Positions 12,610-25,207 of a stretch of 64,000 bases of DNA are shown one piece after another (position 1 is the first letter of the stretch; each line of letters starts with the position of its first letter). The position numbers and the translations under genes are program-made. The stretch covers positions 17,952,001-18,016,000 of the forward strand of contig NC_081819.1 of assembly GCF_030704535.1 (NCBI RefSeq). Direction: 5' to 3'. Below the pieces are notes generated by a model. It did not search any database. It saw only the letters and a program-made list of their open reading frames with translations, and was not told where the DNA came from. Source of the DNA: Vitis vinifera. Its lineage: Eukaryota; Streptophyta; Magnoliopsida; Vitales; Vitaceae.

Positions 12610-15598
12610 GGTTATTTAATAAACTTAACTTAAATTTATTCTCACTCATATTTATTTTTATTAATTTTAAATAATAAATTTATTTGTGAAATACCTATAT
12701 TTAAAGTATTGTATATACATGTGATCATTATAAAATATTTATTATAAAAAATGAGTCATAATTTTAAAATATATTCTCGTTAGTATGGATAAATAATGCA
12801 AAAGATATTTGAGATTAAGAATTAATTAATTATTTTGACTTAATATTTAAAGTTAAAAATAACTTTAAGTTATAATATTAAGTTATTTTATCTAACATGC
12901 TTAATTTATTAATTGACTTAAATTAAATTATTAAGTCACATTAACTCATTAAATTGATTTATTAAACATGCTCTAAGTCATTAAATTTCTTTATAAAACA
13001 CGCAAGTGAAATTAAACAAGAATGATGAAATAAACTTATAAATAATTTTTAAATATCAAAATCTTTCTTAAATCTATCCAAACACATATTAATATGTGAA
13101 TGTTTTTATTAAATTTAATATTTAACCTTTGACATCCAAAAAATTAATTAAAATAAAAAGATTCAATGCAAGAATTTTTTCATTTTAAAATTTTCAAATA
13201 TTTTTTTTTTCTAATTATAATAGTCTTACACATGGAAATTATATGATTTAAGTATAACTTCTTAATATATATATTCCAAATTCTATCGATTTTCAATATC
13301 AAATTCTTTTTATTGATTGATATAACTGCTAAATAATAAGATGGAAAATTCTTAAATTACAAAGATAAAGACAATAAAACCTTTATGATAAATCCCCAAT
13401 AAAATAATAATCTTGATTAAATAATAAAATCTTCTTATTTTAACTCGGGTTAAATCTGGGTATAAAATAATAATTTTTTTAAATCATCAAAGACTTAAAA
13501 AAATATAAATTAATAATTGATCAAATCTATATAAAAAGAAAAGGAAATAAAACTTCATAATATTATACTTAGTATTAACTTTTAACATCTCATTTCTTCT
13601 TTTAGGAGTCTCTCAAGATTATTATTTCATTGGTTTTATGTTAATATTTCTTGTTAAAAAAAAAAAAAGGAAATTAAGGATAGAAATTGAAGCAGAGGGG
13701 TAAAATGGGGAAAGATAAATTAGATAATAGAAAACACCGACATGGTTTGACTGCATCGTCCAGAGTGTAATTTGGGAGCGTGAAAGAGAAGCGTGGGTGG
13801 CGCTGACAGTGACAGTGACAGCGTGGCTCAGTTTAGCATCACCCTCTTCTCTCCACGCTTCTATGCGCCGTGGTGTTCATTCAACTTTCACCAACCCCAC
13901 ACTCGCCACTCAATCACTCCATCATATCTCCACTATTTACACTTCTGCCATTGTCACCCTTCATTTACTCATTATTTTCCATAAATTCACCTATGTTTAT
14001 ATTCATAAGGCTGCTAATTGACAGTATTAAGCACTGAATTTAAAATATTTAATTATTTATATAATATTTTTCTCAATATAAAATTAAAAAGGACACAAAG
14101 AGGATAATAATTACAAATAAAATTCCTTGTTAATGTATTAATTTGAATAATTAATGTATGTTAGAGTGTTTTAAAAGACTTTAATGTTCATCAAGACTCT
14201 ATTTAATAATATCATATTAAATTACTAATCTAATTAAAAATTTTAAATTAGACATACTCTTAGATTGTGAAGTCTGAATCAATTTTGTTGCGTTTTATTC
14301 AACATACCAATATAAGTCAAGTTCCCTGGTAAGTTCGAGAGGATTGAACTATTTGATCAACTTACAGGATTGAAAGGGGTAGTGTCACTTAGAGAATTTT
14401 ATTTTTTTTGGTTAATTAACGAGTTTGCTTATATTATATATTTAAACGTTTTATATTTAGTGTTTTATTTTTTAGAAAGTATAGTCACAATTGAGAGATA
14501 TTTTTTTAAAATTTCACCATTATAACTTTTCTTTTTCGTTTTAATTAGTGGATTGTTAAATATTAAGGTACTACATGAAGGTAAGTAAGGATTATATTTA
14601 TCACTGAACTACGTTAAAAATCTTTATCTTTTCCTTTATTTTCTGGTCGTGTATGATTTGGTTAACACATACATTGCCCAAAATTATTTGATTAAATCTA
14701 AAAATTCATAGAATCCAACTTCAAATCTTGCCAAAAGAACAGAACAGTAGCATAATATTATAAAATATATATAAAGAAAAAAGAAAAAGGGAGGGGGTGC
14801 AAGTGGGAAACCAAATTCAGCATGATGGCAGCACCGAAGAGAAGAGAGAGGGAAGATGATGAGACTGCAGAAACACTACTTCCAAAAACAATTTTAGGTA
14901 ACTGTGGACTGTGTGGAGCATCTGCTAAGTGCCCATATACTTGCTTACATGCACGTGTGGCTATTTTTAAGATTAAAAATGTTTTCATTTTTTTTTTCTT
15001 TTTTTCTTTTTTTTTTATAAGTGGTTTGTGTGTGTGCGCGTTAGGTTTTCATCAGACTCCTTTCAATCAGCTGATAAGAGAGAGAACTTCAACTTTACAA
15101 CTAATTTATAAGTTGCCTACTGATGAGTGATGGCCACTACCTAAAGCTAGGCAATGGGAAGGGTCTTTAATTAATTCAAGTAATTATAGGCTATAAAGTA
15201 GGGTTTAATTAGTACATTAATTTGCCTAAATGATGGAATATTAAGAGTCCCACGGCTAATGCTTTTAGAGAGCACTTTTAACATAAAAAGTGCTTTTTCT
15301 TTTTAGAAAACAAAATAAATCTAGTGAAATTTAACAAATGCTTTTAAGTAGGAAAATGGGAGTGTTTTCTAGGAAAAATAATTGATTGGCAATTTTCACA
15401 AAAACACTTTTACTAAGAGTATTTTGATTATATATATAAATAGTATTGAGAAATATGTTTAAAAGTGATTTCAATGAAAGTGCTTTTAATTGTAGCTTTT
15501 GGATCGATAATGCTTTGATTAGTAACGTTTTCATTAGATATGAATAAAATATATATAAACTCGATTTTTTAATAATTGTTTTAAATGATTCCTTAGAT

Positions 15599-15896
15599 TA
15601 TGTGTGGTTCCCGAAGCTTTGAAGGAAAATGTGAGAAAAAAAAAAAATAGAGAGAAAAATTAGAATAAAAAAAAATAAAAAATAGATTTAAAGTTAATAA
15701 ACCATTTTTATATATCACTTCAAACTTTTTTTAAAAATTTAACTCTTTTATATATAAATTAAATAATTTAAAAATATACAAATTTCTTAATAATTTTAAT
15801 TATATATCATTTTTAATTTTTTATAGTAAAACTAAATATAAGAAAATCATTTTTTTTAATTTTTTTTTCATGATCCTTTTTGGGAACCAAACATGG
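15599..15896. mobile_element. MITE-like element with TGTTTGGTTCCC-type inverted ends
   Basis: The left end ATGTGTGGTTCCCGAAG pairs with the right end TTTTGGGAACCAAACAT in inverted orientation, with a few mismatches. The interior is A/T-rich and non-coding. No clean target duplication is seen, so the superfamily is uncertain. A similar element lies at 50383-50646. Confidence 0.6.
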
Positions 15897-18800
15897 TAGT
15901 TTTAAAAGTAAATGGGAAAATTTTAAAAAATTATTAAATGCCCACTTTCCATAAAGATTTGATATTTTAAAAACCATTCTTTTTTATATATATAAAAAAA
16001 AAAGAATATTAGACAAAAATGCTTAATTAAAAGAAGTCTATCCCAATGATTCAAATTAACACATCAATTAAGTAGCTAGTTACAATAATTCTAAAAAAGC
16101 ATTTTTCAGAGATATTAGTACTGTTGAACGGAATCCAAGAACTGCACCATTCTTAATACAAGATGGTATTAATGGACCTGCAAATCGTATTTTCTTACTA
16201 GTATACCAAATGCATGGCCATGGCCATGGCCACGGCCGTGATGCTAGCATCTGCTTTAAGTTTATATTATCCCCCATAAGGAATCAAGCATGTTCACCAT
16301 CTATCAAAGTAAACGATAGAATGGGGGTTGGTGTATATGTAGGGGGATGGAGAAGAAGGAGAATCTAAAATTAAAATTCAAATAGTTGGGGCTGTCGCCG
16401 AGAAGACCGCTCCGCCTTCTTCTGGACTTCACGTTCCTTTCATCCCTCTCAAAGTCTCATCGGATATAGCCGGCTGTCTTGCTCACCCCCCAAATAAAAA
16501 AGAAAGAAACCATGTCGCTTTCAACAACCAACCAAACAAGATACATAAAATATGCAAGTGCATTGTTGTAATGCAACAAAACCATCGTTTTCCAGGGTGG
16601 TCAACGCTCCCCCTGCCTTTACCCTCTCCTCCTAGGTACCCCAAATCCAAGTCTTCTTCTTCTTCTTCTTCATCACCATTGCCTCTTCTAAGATCTCCTT
16701 CTTTGTTTTTTCCATTTTTAGTCTCACTATTCAATTTCTTCATTTTTGGCTCATTTCTACCTTGCCATTTATTTATTTATTTATTGTTTATTTATCCTTT
16801 TTCCTTGCCCTAAAGTGGGTAAAAAAAAAACAAAGGAAAGTGACCCAATAATTTGATTGGTTGTATCATATATTTTTGTTCTGGTTCTAAATGGTTATTT
16901 TGCATGGTGCCCAGTGAATGGTCTGAACACAATTGGTTAATGACATCCACATGCTGAACTTTGATCGATATGGACCTACTGGCATCCATTAGTAGGGAGA
17001 TCCTTCCTCATTAATTCCATGCAAATGCATGAACAACTCCAAATTTGGACCCCTTCTTCAATGAGTTAGGTAGGGTTTTTCCTAGAAACTACCACTTCAT
17101 GGAGGGACTACTTCTTCTAATTGGCAAGCAATTTTTTAATTTGCAGGAAGCCCTAGATGAAAGGGACTTTGAGAAAGAAGAATTTAGTTTCTATTTTGTA
17201 TCCTAATTTATTTCTCTATCTTACAGTATGTTATCTTAATGACAAAAGTCTTTTCTAGTTCATTGAATTTGCCTTTCCAATTTCACCATTGTCTTGCTAG
17301 GCTTCATCAATGCTGTTTCAATGCCTTGAGTTATTCACAAGTTGGTTCCATTACCAAGACTGATCTGCAGGCTCACAAGTCCTGTGCACCCAATTGCAAG
17401 CAACATTAAGGCTCACTGTCGGTCAAAATAACCATCGTCCCTTAAAAAATGTTGATGTGTTTGGTCTGGTGAGTACATTAGAGGTTGGGTCTTCAAGGAG
17501 GACATAGTCTTCCCTATAGAGAGAAGAAGAAAGGGATGCAAGCTTAGAAAAATCCTATGCAGCTGTGGTCCTAGGGCAACATTAATAATATTTTGATATC
17601 CTTATCTTAATCAACTCCTTTTTAGTAAACAAATCAAGTCCATTACCTTGTTGAAATAAACAATTATTTGAGTAAAGCTAATCCACAGGGAGGGTGTGGA
17701 CCACTCAAGAAAACACTATTACTTCCATGTGAAGAGCACCAATAGCTTCGAATCTAGCATAATGTTGCATGTTCTCACTTTCTCAGAAGCCATTTTTTCT
17801 CAAAGTGGCTTGAGACTGTTGCACACCATTTCTTATCCTCTGAAGAAGACCAATTGGAAGCTTTCAATTTGGATTAATTAATCAAATTTGCATCGAGCAT
17901 TGCGAATATTTTACGGACTAAACAGCCGACCAAGTTGAGGCCGCCACGTGATCGATAGCGATCTATTTGGAATCATTATAGTCATCCCTTCACCTGCTTG
18001 TTCTCCTCTTTCAAATGAAACAATAGCTCAATTGGCCAGCTACCATTATGTCAACGAGTTCTTTTCACATTGCTAGGGTTTCATTGTGTCTAACCCTAAA
18101 TTGTACTGTCCACCTTTAACCCTAATTGCATGCTTTCATTGGTTTATGCCCTTGATCAATCTTCCCATCTTTCTAAGAGGACTTTTCTTAAAGCAAACAT
18201 CATGTGGGAAGAAACAAACCACAACCCACTTTGAAACAGTTTCATTTAAAGCAGATTGATTGAACAAGATATCCAAACCCTAGTTCTAGGAACTCTAGGG
18301 TTCTTATTTTCCTGCAATGAGATAGTACCAGAAAATATATTCATGACATGATCCAGGGCATGATATTTTTAACTTCCTTGGGATCCTCTTTAACCAACAA
18401 AATGGAGACATAAACATTATCCATATCAACATATGGGGTTTTTTTTTTAATTAGGTTTTTAATGCAACAGATAAGCTAATAATTGTTAGTACTATGGCAT
18501 TCATATAAAAAATTATGTTCCTACCAATTTGGAAGTGTTGATTATTTGTAGGAAGCTTCCATTTTAAGATTTCGATGGTAACAACTAATTAATTTGTCCA
18601 ACAAAAAGTAATTTTTAACAAGTTTAATTAATCTAAGAAAGATTGCTAACAGACATCAGTGTGATGCCTCGATCGATAAATAAATTGCATCCTATGACTA
18701 AGTGCTAAATATAATGATAACTTTGAGGAATAATATATGGTTTCTTTAACATCTCAAAAGCTTTGAACTCAAAGAATTGTTTTCTTTTCCTTCTCTAAAA

Positions 18801-19913
18801 TTGCCATTGACAGGCATGATATATGATATGACTAAGGAAAACCATTTCTTTAATAACAGCAAAGAGAACAAAATGATTGCAATCAACAATTTTATTGCTA
18901 AAATATGTTCTACAGAAAGTGTAGTAATCTTAGGTTTGTGCATTCACTGTAGGTTAACTCATTAAACAATGGATCAAGCAACTTGGGAAATAAAAAACTA
19001 TGCCAATGGATTATGTTTTGTTGTAGACATAATATTAAGAAGGTGATCGGTTAAGATTACCGAGCAAGATTGCTAAAGCTTTCCTTCTTTATATGATATC
19101 ATTAGCCAACTTGCATAAATAAAATTGTGTGACTGGATTGAAGCTTGTATGATATGTAACAACCATGAAGAAGAGTGTTGTTTAGTAAACTGAAGCTAGT
19201 GAACTGGCATTTTGTTTTTATATATCATGTGTTAATTAGTTTCTTTATTCGAATAATTATATCGACAATGCTTCGAAAAAGTTGAGCAGCTTTAATTTTG
19301 AAAGCTTTTTCTTAATCATACTCATGATCAGCAGTTGCAGCATATGAAAATGAGCTGGTTCTTTGATGCCAACAAGGCTACAAACCCTAGTTTCAAATTA
19401 CTAAATAATTGACCTTAGTATACTGGTTGTGCCTGGGATTCTTGGTGGGCTAATGGCCCAATAGATGAGCTATTTTCCATGAGAGGCCCATGCAGTTAAG
19501 ACCCTTTCCCTGGTGTGCAAACTACAATTTTTTCTCCTCTACAACAAACAGAAATTTCTCTGCTTAAGGTGGGTTGTATCTGTAAGCCCACCTCTCCAGG
19601 CTTTGGTTTGGGTTTTTTGGTGGGTGAACTGAGCCCGGCCATGCTCAATGGCCCAAATTCCACGAACGGATATGGAAGTCTTGGGCCTAAATGATTTGGG
19701 GGGAATTGGGCTTTTGGAATACAAAATGAGAATGAGTGGTTTGAAGGGCCTTATCAACTTTTGTCTGCCTCGATGACCCACTGAAAATTGCCTTCAAAGG
19801 TAAAATTTTCCATGTTATAGCACATGGGCTAGCTTTAGAGTAATTGGCTTGTACATAACTTGATCGTGTCGTAAATGACAATATTGTACTTGTTCTCTTG
19901 TACTGAATATGTC

Positions 19914-20240
19914 TGGGAGGTGGCCAGACCATGCTTTTGGGAGATTCCCTCCAAATGATGCTTGCAAAATGTGAATATATTGTCTTGTACATTCAGTGCA
20001 ACTATATTGTATACATATGCAAGGGGATTGTACATGTCTTAATGGCATTCCCAATGATTGTCCTCTCTCCCCCTCTATTGCATATTTTTGGGAGGTGGTT
20101 AGATCATGGTTGAGAGGCTTGTAGGTGTATTTCACAATTATAGATATTGAACATGTCTTATATATAGATTCAATGCAATTGTTTTGTACATTGATCAATC
20201 TATCGCAAATAGATTGTATGTTGCCCCTATGATGCTATAA
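19914..20240. repeat. Diverged tandem duplication of a ~180-bp unit
   Basis: TGGGAGGTGGCCAGACCATG at 19914 recurs as TGGGAGGTGGTTAGATCATG at 20089. Downstream, TTCAGTGCAACTATATTGTA near 19990 recurs as TTCAATGCAATTGTTTTGTA near 20170. Spacing is about 175-185 bases. The origin is unknown; no protein is encoded. Confidence 0.55.
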
Positions 20241-20508
20241 ATAACCATCTAGATGCCCACGACCTTCATTTATGTTTGCATGATGATATTATTATGCTTA
20301 GGAGGTCCTCTCTCCATGAGATGCATTGCATGATTATAAACATTGTACGTTCAATAAGCATTACTTCATAGAAGTTAATGAGACCAAGGTATGAAGGAAT
20401 GAGACTTAAATACAAACTATTGTGACTAAGGTGCATGAGAATGAGATTTAGGTACAAATATATGGAACTAAGGTTTGAAGATGTAAGATTAAGGTGTAAG
20501 CAAAAAAG

Positions 20509-21097
20509 CAATGTTTTTAGAACTGGATCAGTCAACGAACCAGAAAAGTTACTGATTCACAGTTTAATGGTCAGACCAATGGTTGAACCACGGTTGAATT
20601 GATGACGTCATAAAGATATAATTTATATTTTATTAAAATTAAAAATAATTTATATATATATAATTAAAAATCAATAATATTTATTTTTTTCATCTTTTAT
20701 ATAAATATATTAATATTTTAAAGTTTATTAAATAAAACATATATAATATTACATATGGAAAATGGAAGTGTTTAAAAAAATATTAGATAAATGTTGATTG
20801 TTTTCTGTTAGACTTGTCATGTCCCACATCAGAAAAGCAAGAGCATAAAAATACCTTTAAAAACCTCATTCAAGTGCTTGCATCCTGATTGACTGCTAGT
20901 TATGGTGGATTGGGTCGTGCATGGGTGTGTGGCCCTGGCTATGGTGGGTTGGGCTGTGAATGGGTGTTTACCATTGGTAAATTAAATACTGTTTTGACCC
21001 AAAAACCTAGATTCTTAGTTGAATCCAACCGGACCAGGGTCTGATCGATGATTTGACTAGTTCAACCGACCGGTCCGATCCGGTTTCTAAATCATTG
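20509..21097. mobile_element. hAT-like non-autonomous element, 589 bp
   Basis: The left end CAATGTTTTTAGAACTGG and the right end CCGGTTTCTAAATCATTG are imperfect inverted repeats. Subterminal inverted motifs rich in ACCGG, GACC and GGTTGAA extend the fold-back. It is flanked by the 8-base direct repeat CAAAAAAG (20501-20508) and CAAAAAAT (21098-21105), which differ at one base. An 8-bp duplication with CA...TG ends fits the hAT superfamily. It has no transposase. Confidence 0.72.
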
Positions 21098-21450
21098 CAA
21101 AAAATAAGAGGTGAAAGATGAGGTTTTTCCACTCAAAAGTCATTTCCTCCTCTTATCCATGTAAAAGATGAGAAGTAAAAGACAAGTTTTTAAAAGAGCT
21201 TTAAATATTTTGGGGGTTTTTCATAAATCTCTTATGTTTTCTAGTTAAATGATTTGAATTTTAAGGATTTTGAAATGGGAAATGAGGAAAAAGGTTTGTG
21301 ATTATTATAATTTCATTTACATGAATTTTTCCACAACCCTTGTACGCAAATTTCAAACTTTAATAGAGCTCTATAGTTTTATAGGACATAGTTTTTGTCT
21401 CAAATGTGTTGCTTCTATAGAGTTTCTCTATATTCCTATGGTAGTGTTAA

Positions 21451-21508
<58 letters not shown>

Positions 21509-22742
21509 ATGATTTCATAATCAGGTCATTGAATAGAAAAAATTATCTATTCACATAGAGTTTGACATTTTGGCACTAATATTATATTGTAAATTATGCT
21601 TGTTAGGTGTTAGGTCTTCATGCTTGAATTAGCTTATTTTTAGAATAAAACTATGAAGAGTTGGTTGGAACGACATTTTACAAAAGTCACATCAAATCTG
21701 AGCAAGGAAATTTGCCTTTTTGTTTTGAAATGATTAATTTCAAGAATAAACCTCTTATGTAGCAGCTGTAAAGGCAGTCCCTATTGAACTCCTCTCTGAT
21801 CGGTCTTTTCCTATTCCCTTCTGATGGGGTTAGGGCACTTGTGCCTTAAGAGAGTGTTTAGCTTTCTTAGAACTTTAGGGAGTGTTTGGCTTTCCTATAA
21901 TTTTCTAATTGTAAAACATATTTTTCTTTGTTCAAACAAAGCCTAAAGCTTTATTAGATGGGGCTTGAGGTACAAGAAGATGGGCAAAATGGTAACTTGA
22001 ATCATATCCAAAGCTTTTAATTACAATTCAGGGTTGGAATGGAAGGTTTAGGTCTCATCAGAGAGGATGGATCTGGATGTTGAGTGTGGGAGGAGACTTT
22101 TCAGTTGACAATTAAGTCACTGAAATAAAAGAAATGAATGAGAAGATGATAGAGAGGTGAAAATGATGAAGTCATGCTTGTTTGCATCTCCAATAGCTTG
22201 TTCATAGTATCCCTTTGGCTGTATAAGGAACATCTTATCGTTTAGTCCTTTCACAGCCACTCATCCATATAAACAACAGGACAAACCATTGATAACACAT
22301 CTCTGTCAATCCTGGGCTCCATGCTAAACATGTGTCTGTTTTTTAGCTAAAGATACGAAGACATTTACTTATAATAAAATTCGTTTAAAGCAAGAAGACA
22401 AGAGAAGGCTAGCCTTGTGAGGACAGAGTAGTATCCTTCTTAAAACATTACAAATTTTTCTTAATTGCTTCTCAAGGGATTTAGTGACATATTTCAAAAT
22501 CAGAAGCATTGCAGGCACTGAGTTTATTGAAAAAACAATTCAACTAAACCTAATTGAAAGGGGAAAAAATGTCTAGAATCAGTCTTTCTAGTTTCTTCCT
22601 GCATGAATCCCACATAGCTTCCTTGCCTAGCTTGATGAAAACTTATCTCCAAGAAGCAAAGAAGAACTTCTGGTACTTAAATGCTTCTTCTTCTTCTTCT
22701 TCCCTACAAAGCTTGTTGAATAATCGAAATCCAGGGTCAGCC
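21098..22742. other. Gene-free region between the MITE and CML 3' end
   Basis: Contains a 52-base (AT)n tract at 21455-21506. The last several hundred bases probably include the 3' UTR of the minus-strand CML gene; a TTCTTC triplet run lies near 22685. No coding exon recognised. Confidence 0.6.
21455..21506. repeat. (AT)n microsatellite, 52 bases
   Basis: Uninterrupted AT dinucleotides, among the longest in the window and a good candidate polymorphic marker. Confidence 0.92.
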
Positions 22743-23357
22743 TCATATAGCTTTAGTACTAGCACATCCTGTCATCATTGATCTAAATTCTTCAAAATCA
22801 ACAAACCCATCGCCATCTTTGTCGACTCCCTTAATCATACGTTTACACTCTTGGAGGCTGCACTTAACGCATCCAAGGCTGATTAGAACACGCTGCAACT
22901 CTTCCGCGGATATCACTCCATTCTTGTCAGAATCGAAAATCAGAAAAGCATCCATCAGACCATCATCACAGGTGCTGCTGCTACCAACTGTGAAGTCAGT
23001 ATTCATGACGCGCATGAACTCGTCCAAGTCGATGAACCCATCCCCGTTGCAGTCCACTTCTCTGACCATGCCTTCAGCTTCCTCGACGGCTGTGGACTTC
23101 TCCTGTCCTAGCCACAGGAGTACTTCACTGAGCTCGAAGGAGGATATTTTGCCATCCCCATTTGTGTCAAGGAGCCTGAATACTTGTTTCAGCTGGTTGG
23201 ATACTTCCATAGCAGTGAAAGACGAGGTTAACAAATCAAAACCCGAAAACAATCTCTTATGCTGTCTTCGCTTGCATCGATGGAACTTGTCCAAGACCCT
23301 GACTTGCTGAAGAACGGTTCTAGCAGCAGCAACAGGCCATTTGAAGCAAGTCAACAT
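22743..23357 (-). CDS. Calmodulin-like protein with four EF-hands and N-terminal extension
   Basis: Calcium sensor of the plant CML family. The single exon encodes 204 residues. Four canonical 12-residue EF-hand loops are visible: D64-E75 (DTNGDGKISSFE), D102-E113 (DCNGDGFIDLDE), D142-E153 (DSDKNGVISAEE) and D179-E190 (DKDGDGFVDFEE). All have acidic first and glutamate twelfth residues, so all should bind Ca2+. The core starts about residue 50 (MEVSNQLKQVF). The first 49 residues are basic and hydrophobic (WPVAAARTVLQQV, CKRRQHKR) and may be a targeting or membrane-associating segment. Either M1 (23357) or M50 could be the start; I chose M1 because the longer frame is intact and such extensions occur in CMLs. 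The CML number cannot be assigned. Confidence 0.93.
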   Translation of the reverse strand: MLTCFKWPVAAARTVLQQVRVLDKFHRCKRRQHKRLFSGFDLLTSSFTAMEVSNQLKQVFRLLDTNGDGKISSFELSEVLLWLGQEKSTAVEEAEGMVREVDCNGDGFIDLDEFMRVMNTDFTVGSSSTCDDGLMDAFLIFDSDKNGVISAEELQRVLISLGCVKCSLQECKRMIKGVDKDGDGFVDFEEFRSMMTGCASTKAI

Positions 23358-25207
23358 GGTGTGAAAGAGAGGAAATGATGGTGAAACAGTGGGCAGACTG
23401 AAAAAATGGTTGGGGGTAAGAAACGATTATTAACAAGATTGGAAGAATAGAACAAATAATTGGACACTTGAATGAGAAGAGAAATTGTGGGGTTTACATT
23501 TGTTACGGCTCTTTGGAAGCCTTTTGTCACCTTGCAATAATTGCAAGGACCATTGGTGCCCTACACACAAATACACGACATTCCCCCTTCAACCATATTC
23601 AATCAATCTCAGCCGGGTTTTTTCACAGGCACAAAAGGTAGAAACCTTTTGCGATAATCTTCATTTGAAGCTTAGAAGTCAAATGAAATAATCCGAGTCT
23701 CTCCCTCTCTCTCTCTCTCCTCCCTCCACGCACAAGCGGGATTTGGCGTGTAGTCAAGACTTTAACTTGGTGCTGATGGAGCCTTGCGGGGCGGAGGCCA
23801 GCCGAATTGTAAATTACAAGTGCCGGCACTTTGTTTTCACGTACCCTTTATTTTGCTTTCCAACCAATGTAGACTCCGCAACTAAGGCCGCCTTTGGCTT
23901 GTTTTGTTGGTAATCACGGTTACCGGTTCTAGTGTCATTAGTCAACCTAAACCTTTCTTTTGTTCTATCCTATTAACATCATGATGTGTTTGATTATTCT
24001 CCCAATGAATGGTCCAGTCCAGTCCACTCACTTATCCAAAAAGACGTCATTGTATCTTTCAATTTCAAATAAGCTACCCCCCCCCCAATGTGTCAATCCT
24101 TAATTCCTCAATAACGGTCTGGCGATTAACTAATTTTTACAAGGAAAAAGAAATTCTCCTGAATCCCATCAACCTAAGATTTTTCTTTTTTCTCGTTTCA
24201 AACACCGTGCCCGCTTCTTTGAAGATTCCAAATAATAATATTAAAGCACTAAAATTCAAATTCTACCAACTCGTCCACAATCCCAGGAACATATATCCAA
24301 ATCCCACTACCCTCCGGATTCCCATGATACGTAAAACCTGAATGGGAAGAATGATACAAGTTGAGAAGATAAACATGCCTAACATTGCTGGACCTAGAAA
24401 TAATACTAGTATTTGTTGTGGAGAGATCTCTTTTTAAATAAGCAAAAACAATACTTCATACGTTATTCAATATTTCAATAACTTATTAAATAGCATATCA
24501 TATTTTCATCTAGGTGAATTTTATTGAGCATCAGGGCAAGGCTTTCCCAAGAATTCCAGATGTCTAGTAAACTAGAAATTCCATGAATATGTAGGCATCT
24601 GACTCATACAAAGCTAAAAAAATGGTTAAGGAAAATAAGACGCCTAAAGCTAATGACCAATCAGTATTTACTATCATAGTTGCATTTAAAAACCAAGAAT
24701 TGGGTGATGAAATTTAAACACTTCACCTACTCAAGCTACCTCATTCGAGAATAAGTCAGGACACAAATGTTGGAAGTCATTATCAGCGTCTGCCAGAGGA
24801 AGAATTGTCCTCCATCTCCAAGTGCATTTCCAAGTCAGAAAAAGAAAACATTTGCCTGCAAAAGAAAACCACAGCATAACCAGAGAAAATCTCTGCATCT
24901 ATGCTCAATAGGCAATTTTTACATGAAATTTTTGTTAGAAACTCATTTTGTAACACTCTAGCAATACAACATCAAAACGCCTGATAAAATCTTGGGATTC
25001 TGAATGAGCTATGCCCCCGGAATAAACTACATAAGGTTCAGAAGCACTAGGCAAATCAAAACCAATGGTAACTCTTCATACGCTATCAAACTAAATTTCC
25101 AATAACAATATTATTATAAGGCAGGAGAGAGAAGAAAATAGAAACTGCAAGACTTGGATAGAAATATCATACATATCAAAATGGGGGCCAGGTCTTGCTA
25201 ACCAATA
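23358..25207. other. Intergenic: CML promoter side and BIG 3' UTR side
   Basis: The left part is the promoter and leader of the minus-strand CML gene and contains a CT-rich tract at about 23699-23721. A C9 run lies near 24078-24086. The right few hundred bases up to 25207 probably hold the 3' UTR of the minus-strand BIG gene. No protein recognised. Confidence 0.6.

Larger units (their letters stand above)
10801..14800. other. AT-rich gene-free region with (TA)n tracts and inverted-repeat relics
   Basis: No coding region is supported. It contains long (TA)n runs at 12081-12106 and 12559-12606 and a (CT)n run at 11871-11893. From roughly 12300 to 13010, motifs such as TTAAGTTATTAAATTAA recur on both strands, suggesting a decayed fold-back MITE; its edges cannot be fixed. 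A less AT-rich patch at 13790-13990 carries GACAGT repeats but no recognisable protein. Confidence 0.6.
14801..20508. other. Gene-free region between AHL22 and CML, left part
   Basis: No protein family recognised. A frame beginning near 14822 (MMAAPKRRERED) is short and unsupported. MITE-like inverted repeats occur near 15270-15540 (AAAGTGCTTTT motifs) and 15599-15896. A GGCCAT hexamer run lies at 16215-16236. Two diverged copies of a ~180-bp segment lie in tandem from about 19914 to 20240. I searched by eye for the mature sequences of common conserved miRNAs and saw none. Confidence 0.55.

Noticed and set aside
16205-16245. GGCCATGGCCATGGCCACGGCCGTG palindromic patch as a regulatory site
   Set aside because: Best explained as a short hexamer repeat; no gene nearby.
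22819-23310. 163-codon plus-strand frame over the CML gene
   Set aside because: Antisense to four perfect EF-hand loops; no domain of its own.
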